The notes under the pieces are model-generated. The model saw only the letters and a list, made by a program, of their open reading frames with translations, had not been told where the DNA came from and ran no database searches. Positions 57,094 to 64,000 of a DNA stretch of 64,000 nucleotides are shown here, piece after piece; positions within the stretch are counted from its first letter, which is position 1, and each line of letters begins with the position of its first letter. Origin of the DNA: Lycorma delicatula (Eukaryota > Arthropoda > Insecta > Hemiptera > Fulgoridae); contig NC_134456.1 of the NCBI RefSeq assembly GCF_047948215.1, forward strand, positions 85,080,515 through 85,144,514, written 5' to 3'. Both the position numbers and the translations under genes were made by a program.

Positions 57094-57440
57094 CTACAAA
57101 AACATTAAACCCTGTAACACAACAACAAAACTAAAACTCAGGAAAGACCAGGCAGAACCCTGAATTCCCTTGGCAATCCATCCTCTTGACAGGTACCTGA
57201 TGGAATTTTCAACAATTACCCATTCGACCCGGTTTTTCCAGTTCTCACAGAGATCTAACGTTGACCCAATATTGTAGTCTCCATGCACATAAGTTCATAT
57301 CTTATGCATTTGTCAATTGCATGCTATGTATGTATCATCTAGTTGTCCACAATCTGGACACTCACCTGAATCTATCGGCCAAATCACTGAAGTGTGTCTC
57401 AGAAGGCACCATGACCAGAAAGAAATTGTATCACATACCT
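57094..57440 (-). mobile_element. R1-clade LINE C-terminal fragment
   Basis: In shifting frames the - strand reads QFLSGHGAF, FSDLADRFR, then CPDCGQLDDTYIACN, the zinc-like motif at the end of R1 proteins (with His replaced), followed by an open frame 57288-57094 containing LCENWKNRVEWVIVEN. It is the equivalent of 59380-59065 in the neighbouring copy. Confidence 0.65.
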
Positions 57441-57473
57441 GTTAGGGTGAACCCCCCTTGGGTTCACCCTAAC
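57441..57473. repeat. 33-bp hairpin, copy 1
   Basis: Perfect 14-bp arms (57441-57454 and 57460-57473) around CCCTT. An identical 33-bp hairpin is at 57627-57659. Confidence 0.92.
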
Positions 57474-57479
57474 ACCCTA

Positions 57480-57613
57480 ACTGGGAACAGACATAGAGGA
57501 CATGGTTCACAGTGTCGTCGACTTTACAGTCAGGGCACAAGCCCAACTCAACCAAACCAAATCTAGCCAAACTATCTCTAAACACACCAAGTCCTGAGAG
57601 GAATTGTGTTGAG
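57480..57613 (-). repeat. duplicate of R1 segment 59211-59344
   Basis: 134 bp matching 59211-59344 with very few differences. On the - strand both code the SGLRLLRDSLARFGLAELGL to CPDCKVDDTVNHVLYVC part of an R1 protein. The copy lies between the two identical 33-bp hairpins. Confidence 0.9.
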
Positions 57614-57626
57614 CGAGAGGAATTCT

Positions 57627-57659
57627 GTTAGGGTGAACCCCCCTTGGGTTCACCCTAAC
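57627..57659. repeat. 33-bp hairpin, copy 2
   Basis: Base-for-base identical to 57441-57473. Another hairpin follows directly at 57661-57695. Confidence 0.92.
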
Positions 57660-57660
57660 T

Positions 57661-57695
57661 TGGTTAGCTGGGCACAAGGGGTGCCCAGCTAACCA
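57661..57695. repeat. perfect hairpin, 15-bp arms, 5-base loop
   Basis: Arms 57661-57675 and 57681-57695 around AAGGG, one base right of the second 33-bp hairpin. Confidence 0.9.
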
Positions 57696-58225
57696 ACAAT
57701 GTCTGGAAAGAGATCATGAGTACAACGCCCATCCTCTGCCTCATCCCATCTGGCATGCCATAAAGGACTGCCATGCCACTCTATCTCGCAAATTTTTTCT
57801 GAAGTCTATTTACTTGATTTCTCAACAACATAAGGTTGCTGCTTTTCTGATGCAATTACATCTATTGGTTTAAACAATGAGCTTAAATAATGGTGGAGTT
57901 TGATTCCCTTATGCAGCTGATATTGCCCGGCGGGCAATCTCAGCCACAGAAGGGAATCAAATTACATCACCTATATCAATGGACCCAACACGCTGCCCTG
58001 AGGACAACCCTTGGTTGTGACACCAGCGTCTTGCCTACTTCCATGCCTGCCCTCAAATAGCAGCACATCTTAATGCCTGAAGTAACTTTATATTACTCAC
58101 AGTTCACTATCAGTGAATTGTCTCTTCTGTAATTGATAAACTACAGAAGGCCACCAAAGGTTATTAAATGCACAGGAGGTGTCCAGGAAAATTCTCTAGA
58201 CATATTCCTTCTTGCTAGCTCTTAC
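57696..58225 (-). mobile_element. R1-clade LINE RT fragment with internal deletions
   Basis: On the - strand, from about 58200: FLDTSCAFNNLWWPSV (RT motif A, with its Asp), then near 58020-57970 GVTTKGCPQGSVLGPLI (RT motif B), then after a jump near 57770 ARWDEAEDGRCTHDLFPDI, the WQ.RW...GRWT..L.P block that lies after the RT. Between the last two blocks sits a large palindrome (57899-57961). The YADD motif is missing. Confidence 0.7.
57899..57961. repeat. large quasi-palindrome
   Basis: Outer arms 57899-57910 and 57950-57961 are perfect; an inner pair at about 57916-57943 centres on GCCCGGCGGGC. Overall about 30-bp arms with a few mismatches and nearly no loop. Confidence 0.8.
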
Positions 58226-58229
58226 AACA

Positions 58230-58520
58230 TCCAAACCGGACCCCCCGGTCGCCACCCCCCCCCCAACGTTCTTTGTCCTGATGGGCTTTAACGGGAGTCG
58301 TCATATAGACCATCAACTGATTACACCTCACAGTAATAAGCCAGGTCTCTCGGTTGGGATGCCACTGATGTAAATTCCTCGGTAAACATTTACATCAGTG
58401 ATTTTTAACTTAGCTTTTGCCTTTGCTGCAGGTCTCATACGGACGGACATCTTGAATGTCCTACATCGTTGCCCTCTAAACTAGCTAACCGAGTTTGCGG
58501 AAGCACGAACCCCACGACTA
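58230..58520 (-). mobile_element. R1-clade LINE 5' leader joined to RT
   Basis: The reverse complement matches the + strand fragment 21636-21880 in order: GGTTAGCTAGTTTAGAGGG, AAGATGTCCGT, GGAATTTACATCAGTGGC and TTAAAGCCCATCAGG. It runs straight into RT motif A at about 58200, so ORF1, endonuclease and the start of RT are deleted in this copy. Confidence 0.6.
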
Positions 58521-58589
58521 GTTCTATATTTTACAGAGCCAATTTGTAAATATCGGTTTGATTGAGGCAATACAAAAAACAACATACCT

Positions 58590-60680
58590 CCAGCAATGTT
58601 GCTCGCAACAACGGATTTATTCCTAGCTCCCTTAGTGAACTCGTTTTAGTTCATACCCAAGACTTAGGTCAAGTTACAGATTCCAATCAGGCCCACTAGG
58701 GAGAGCCGGACAGACCTCCTACTCCCACTCAGCTCCATCGCAGAGTACCACGTGACATTTACTTTCTTCAACCATCGTCGAGATGCCGCTACACCTCACG
58801 GCTGCATGGGATCCATGTCCTCGGCAGTGCAGTCGTCATCTCGCCGACAGTCGCATGCTCATTAAAAACTGCCCTCGTTAAACGGCGCTACACCTAATGG
58901 CTGCATGGTAACCCATGCCCTGAGCAGTGCAGTAGCCGTTCTGCCGACAGCTATACAGTCAAAAATAATCACCACAAATTCTATCTAACCGTGGCTCGAT
59001 GCCAATACGCCTACCTCCGGTCAATCAACTGTCCAGGTGGTCCCTAGCCACCTGGGATTCTATTCTACTTATACTCCCTCAGTAGTCCTGCTGAGCGTGA
59101 GGAAATGTAGGAAGCCAGACACAATAGTACATTCTCTGCAAGACTTCCAGATGACTCGCAGGAATTTACTGTCTCTAGTTCCCTGACAACTCTGGTACGT
59201 TCAGCTTTGTACTGGGAACAGACATAGAGGACATGGTTCACAGTGTCGTCGACTTTACAGTCAGGGCACAAGCCCAACTCAGCCAAACCAAATCTAGCCA
59301 AACTATCTCTAAGCAAACGAAGTCCTGAGAGGAATTGTGTTGAGTACCGATTGGGAGAAACCCAGCTAATTGCTTGCAACTCTCTAACATTTGAAAATAT
59401 ACCATGCGTGTATTGACAGCTCTTACAACACACATCATGCAGAGTATGGCATCCTCAGTATCTTTTCCAGGATGAAACCTGTACTTATTTTCCAACAATA
59501 AGCTTTGTGAGATCAGCCACTCATTTATACACAGGTACAGAACCTTTCAAAGGCTTTACCAATAACCGGCAGCAACGTCAAGAGCCTATACAATGAAGTA
59601 ACAGCGAGATCCTTGTCGCCTCCTTTAAACAATAATTTAACAATACCCTTCTTCCAATGTACCGGTAAGTATCCTCCTCCAAACAGTAATTTGTTAAACA
59701 CACATGAGATTGTTTTCACACTAACTTCAACCAAGCTCTACTGTTATTCCATTGAAGCCTGAGGCCTTGCCCTTTCCTAAACTACAGATAACTTGATGCA
59801 CTTCAGCATCAGTAATCTCCAAGGGCACTGCACCTCTGCAAAACTGAGCAACCTCATGCCGCACCCCAGATAGAATGCGGTTTCTCCAGCTCACTGTCAT
59901 CAGGCAGTAAATCATCAAGTAATTTACGCAAGATCTCAGATATGTCTGAAATTACATCCGGGCCAGACAGAGAGAACGTGCTTATGTCGATTGTGCCCCA
60001 ATACCCTGTAGATGACGCCCCAGAGATCCTTGTTCCCATGCTCATGCATATAGGAACACCAGGAATCTATCTTTGCTGTATGAATTTTGAGAAAATATTG
60101 AGATCTGATCTCTGTATTCAGACAGAAGAACTGCTCACCATTCCAGATCACTCTCACGTTGAGAAGCTGTCTGCAAATAACTGACAGCCTGTTTGAAAGC
60201 TGACAATTCCCTGCTCCACCATAAAGCCTCTCTCGACCATAATTCCGGAGAATTGAATTTTCAGTAACATCAATAAAGACCACCGACAGACTCCCTGCCA
60301 TGTCCTCCAGACTCCCATCCAAAACTCGAAGCCTGGCTGAAAGAAAATCAACAGATTTTTTTCCAGTTTGCATGCCTGTGCAGAAAATGACTGCTGAACC
60401 AGAATGTTACATAGGTAGTGCTCACTCAATCCACCAGTAATCTCATAAAGAATCAATTAAGAATTGTAACTACCTTCCAGTTACAAACATTGGCACGGAT
60501 ATACCTACCAATGGTAACATCGATGTTCGTTCCTCCAAACAACCGTCGCACATCTACATTCCCTGCATAGGTGGACAATTCCTGAGGTACATTATATAAG
60601 TTACCTAGACAGAATATGCCATGTAAATCTGTCATCATCCTACTCTCCGAGATGAGCATGAAAGCAAATTTCATCAAAAG
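58590..60680 (-). mobile_element. R1-clade LINE, ORF2 remnant with 3' region
   Basis: Read on the - strand: end of the endonuclease (RRLFGGTNIDVTIGRYIRAN, from about 60550), linker frames to 59950, RT start (RNRILSGVRHEVAQF, GKASGFNGITVE near 59750), YLPVHWKKGIVKLLFKGGDK (near 59650), YRFHPGKDTEDAILCMM (near 59480), then a jump over the RT catalytic core directly to the C-terminal NVRELQAISWVSPNRYSTQF and zinc-like CPDCKVDDTVNHVLYVC (near 59250). A 3' region with two 100-bp repeats follows to about 58590. Several stops; the catalytic core is deleted at about 59440. Confidence 0.8.
58771..58950 (-). repeat. two imperfect 100-bp tandem units
   Basis: Units 58771-58850 and 58871-58950 share CGCTACACCT, GGCTGCATGG, GCAGTGCAGT and GCCGACAG in order, at a period of 100 bp. 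They lie just downstream (on the - strand) of the R1 coding remnant and are probably 3' UTR repeats of that element. Confidence 0.75.
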
Positions 60681-63134
60681 TATAATTAGTTACATCTGAA
60701 GTTTCAAACCAAGTTACATCAAAAGTAATATCACCTTTTGATTTTCATAATTATAACCTTAATAAATAACCTCCCAATTAAAGTTGTTATGTGAAAATAC
60801 ACTCTTTCTTTTGCCATTCTTAATATACCTGTTATCACAATTTCTCAGGTATTCTGTCAACTAACAAAGTTGCTTCGCGTTTGCCTCTTCTTCTTGATGT
60901 AAATTAATACTTGCATCTACGAATAGTAAGCTGCTTACGTAGCACATAATTCTGCATCTGAACTATTTACTTGTTACAACATTCGAGATAAAAATTTATG
61001 TAGGTAAGCTCTCTCTGATTGTTTTCATCAGAATGCCTGATCCACATATTTAGTATATAAATACATTTTCTTCCTATTTTAATGACATATAATATGGGTA
61101 ATGTTATTCTATATCTGTTATTTTTATTTTTAAGATGATCCATCTTAAATAGTTCATGACCTAAATCTGGACTGAACTGCTGTATACAGTAACATTCCAT
61201 GTTGTCAACAGCTACTGATAGAACCATTTTAAATTTAAGGTTCTTATAAAAAGTACTGTCATTAATCATATCCAAAATGCAATCAAATGACAACTTCCAA
61301 TATTTTTACTGTTAATTCTATCAAACTGCTTGGCTTATTCAATTCATGTAGGTTACAAGTCATCTCCCTATTTGTATTTTTTCTATCACAAACCAAAGAG
61401 GTGATTTACAATTTAACCCTCTATATTAACTCCTACATGATTCATGTAGGAGTTAAGTTTGCTTCATGTATGGAAGTGCACAGAGACAGGATCTCCAAAG
61501 CAAAAAAAACGGGCTGTTAACATAAATCTCAATCCAAAACACATGAACTATGTACCTAAAAATGTATAATTTATTCTTTTATTTATTATTATTATTACTG
61601 CCAATTTTGGATGTTCAGAAGTACAAATCTCATCATTATCAAAACTCAATATATTTGCAGAGAGTCCTTTTACTAGAATAGTGCTGCAAAAAAAAATTGT
61701 CATACTTGGTTCAATTTCATTTCATTATGTCATACAGTAATTATTCTTTATTCGTCTATGTACTTTCGAAAATAATCTAACTTTTTAAAGGCTACCTTAC
61801 AAAAAAGAAACAAAATAAAAAAAAAATTTGAATATAAGTTGCTCACAATAGAGTTGCCTTAGGGAATGGTTAACTGATGATGAACAACTGAAACATTGAG
61901 TAATATTCATCAACTCTCTTCTAATTAGTTGTGAAAAAGAGAGAATAGTACTCTTTTAATTGCAAATAATTGTAAAATACACTACTGAATTTCATAGAAA
62001 TACGGCTTACATATCTATCTACATTAACTCCATGTAGGGAAAATAAAGATTTACACAGATGGCACAACTGTATCCATAACTAGAGACAGTTATTTAAAAG
62101 GAATTGAAAATTCTATGACAGCAGCATAAAAATGATTCATTCAATTACCAGCAATTTACCATTGCTTGTAAATCTTAGCAGCACTGTGTCCTGATATCAA
62201 AAAATAAATCACACTATCTTACAATACGTTGGAGAAACAAGCACAAATTACATGTTCAGTTATTCACTTTGCCAGCAATGAAAAGGTGGACAGCAAATGG
62301 GCACATAATGAGATTATGGATTGCCAGAGATTACTGCATATGTGGTTTGCTATAGTAATCTGATTATTTTGATGACTGATCAGAAATCAACTTTAGAAAA
62401 CTCATGAATGATAAGAGATGTACACCATATATAAAAAATTAGTTGCATTTAAAAAAATGTATAACTGGTTTATTAATTAGAATGCTGGAGCACTATCTAA
62501 TATTTAGCTTAGATTTAGGCAGTATACAAATATTAACACAAAACTACTTTATTTGTACAACTTATATTATTACAAATCACTAGATGTTAATAACAAATTT
62601 AATTTTAATAAACAATTTTTAGGATATATACAAATATATTTATAAAATTCCAAAGTATTTATAAAAGTTAAGTTAACAAAATTACAAAACTTTTTACTGT
62701 TTAATAAATTATTACAGTAATATTATTAAAGTAAGGCACTATAAGCTATAAAAAATGACATTTTAAAAGTAATTATTATAGAAGAAAAACTTAAACAATA
62801 AAATAATAAGTAAGTTTTTAACCCTTTTAAGACTGACCTACAAAATATGTTCAGCTGAAAACTTATGAAAAAATGTGAAAGTCTTAATAATGAAATATAT
62901 TAACTAAATATTATTATTAGGACCAAGACAAGCTCAACATTGCCAGCTCAAACACTGCAATGAGATGAAGTAGGAGAAACATCTGAACATATAGGCCTTT
63001 TATAAGTTTATAAGGTCAGGCTGCTGGCAGATCACATCTAAAAGACCAACTACCTTCAATATAATTGGACTTTAAAAACAACAAACATTCAAAACTAACT
63101 TAACAAAATACACATCACCAATTGTACATTTTAA
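60681..63134. other. AT-rich intergenic DNA
   Basis: No coding frame I can support on either strand; a 108-codon - strand frame at 60967-61293 has no recognisable domain and no splice support. A perfect hairpin lies at 61426-61456. Confidence 0.5.
61426..61456. repeat. perfect hairpin, 15-bp arms, 1-base loop
   Basis: Arms 61426-61440 and 61442-61456 with a single T between. Confidence 0.9.
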
Positions 63135-63440
63135 CCACCCTTTTTTTTTTCCTGTTTAACCTCCGGTAACTACCGTTTAGATAATTCTTCAGAGGATGAA
63201 TGAGGATGCTATGTATGAGTGTAAATGAAGTGTAGTCTTGTACATTCTCAGTTCGACCATTCCTGAGATGTGTGGTTAATTGAAACCCAACCACCAAAGA
63301 ACACCGGTATCCACGATCTAGTATTCAAGCCGTTAAAAATAACTGACTTTACTAGGACTTGAACGCTGGAACGCTCGGCTTCCATATCAGCTGATTTGGG
63401 AAGATGCGTTCACCACTAGACCAACCCGGTGGGTACATTT
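63135..63440 (-). mobile_element. SINE family B, full-length copy
   Basis: On the - strand: tRNA-like head with ACCGGGTTGGTCTAGTGGT (A box) and GCGTTCAAGTCC (B box), body with CACACATCTCAGGAATGG, 3' part with CATCCTCTGAAG and GGTAGTTACCGGAGG, and a poly-A tail (63141-63151 as T run). It is the most complete of three copies in the window. Confidence 0.82.
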
Positions 63441-63589
63441 TAACCACCCAGAAACACAAAACTGCACGTAACATGAAAAACTGCAGAATACTTAAAAAAC
63501 TACACAATTACAGTGCCCCTCAAGAAGTCTTTAATTTTGAAAACACCATTCAAAATCAAGCATATTCAGTCACCAACTTTTGAAGAAAT

Positions 63590-64000
63590 TATAAAGTAAC
63601 TTAAAACTAAAAACGGATTTAGAGAAGAATATGTAATTGTGAAGCTATGGTAACGCTCTAGAGAGAACGTGATTAAGTGTCTGACCCGGAATAATCCAAG
63701 AAATCTGGGTAACAAACAATCTACCATCAGGGTACACATCTGTGTTAATCATGCATTGTACAAGAAGGGAGACAAAACAGATACAACTAACTACAGAGGA
63801 ATATCCTTCTTACCAGTGATGCATAAAATCCTGTCCAAAGTACTCTTAAACTAAACTGAAAGAGTGCTCGACCCATAACTAAGTATCAAGAAAGGTTTAG
63901 GAAAAGTTGGTCCTGTGTAGCACAAGTCACAAAAATAAAAAAAACTTAGAAATTAGAAAAATCAGGAGCTTGAAATATGTGGTGACTTTTTAGATTTTAA
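63590..64000 (+). mobile_element. LINE reverse transcriptase fragment, cut by window end
   Basis: The frame 63669-63854 reads YKKGDKTDTTNYRGISFLPV and HKILSKVLLN, the first RT block of a non-LTR element, followed in other frames by a GFRKS-like segment and IRSLKYVVTF.DF at the edge, the start of RT motif A. It continues beyond the window. It differs from the LINE at 23411. Confidence 0.72.

Noticed and set aside
57441..57695. CRISPR-like array
   Set aside because: Only two identical units with a transposon-derived segment between them, and no cas genes; the genome is an animal's.
60967..61293. 108-codon - strand frame
   Set aside because: No recognisable domain and AT-driven composition; length alone is not convincing here.

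Overview
The window is a piece of an AT-rich animal genome, most likely an insect. The signs are spliced GT-AG genes, long AT-rich introns, and dense decayed mobile DNA: RTE-, Jockey- and R1-clade LINEs, mariner/IS630-type transposons, and tRNA-headed SINEs. The exact order is not provable from sequence alone; a hemipteran-like or other hemimetabolous insect is a guess. No prokaryotic signal, rRNA or functional tRNA gene was seen.

The one well-supported host gene lies on the + strand from 6830 to 53879. By following splice sites and reading phase I assembled 14 coding exons that join without a frame break into 857 codons plus stop. The protein has an acidic, Asn/Gln-rich N-terminus, about 600 residues of nearly continuous Lys/Glu-rich coiled coil, a Ser-rich acidic linker and a basic tail with an NLS-like PKKK motif. 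I do not recognise the family. A chromosomal or synaptonemal-complex-type filament protein, or a centrosomal or kinetochore coiled coil, would fit. No gene symbol is given.

Layout: 1-6.8 kb is AT-rich upstream DNA, with a weak candidate last exon of another gene on the - strand at its left edge. From 6.8 to 53.9 kb is the coiled-coil gene, whose introns carry two MITE copies, a decayed transposase gene (8.3-9.5 kb), a 129-bp tandem duplication (14.2 kb), a possible Gypsy remnant (19.6 kb), an almost full-length but broken RTE-type LINE (23.4-26.6 kb), SINEs, a GC-richer nest of elements (29.5-35.8 kb), old LINE pieces (38.5 and 42.9-44.6 kb) and an R1-type ORF1 (49.7-51 kb). From 54 to 56.4 kb nothing is recognised. 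From 56.4 to 60.7 kb is a graveyard of R1-clade fragments on the - strand. From 60.7 to 63.1 kb is AT-rich and featureless, and the window ends with a SINE and the start of another LINE RT fragment.

The most unusual observations are: (i) the complete unidentified coiled-coil gene; (ii) many near-perfect inverted repeats with very short loops across the window, a pattern expected from local template switching; (iii) two identical 33-bp hairpins that bracket a copied 134-bp R1 segment; and (iv) an internally deleted mariner with TIRs of about 190 bp that looks like a MITE being formed.
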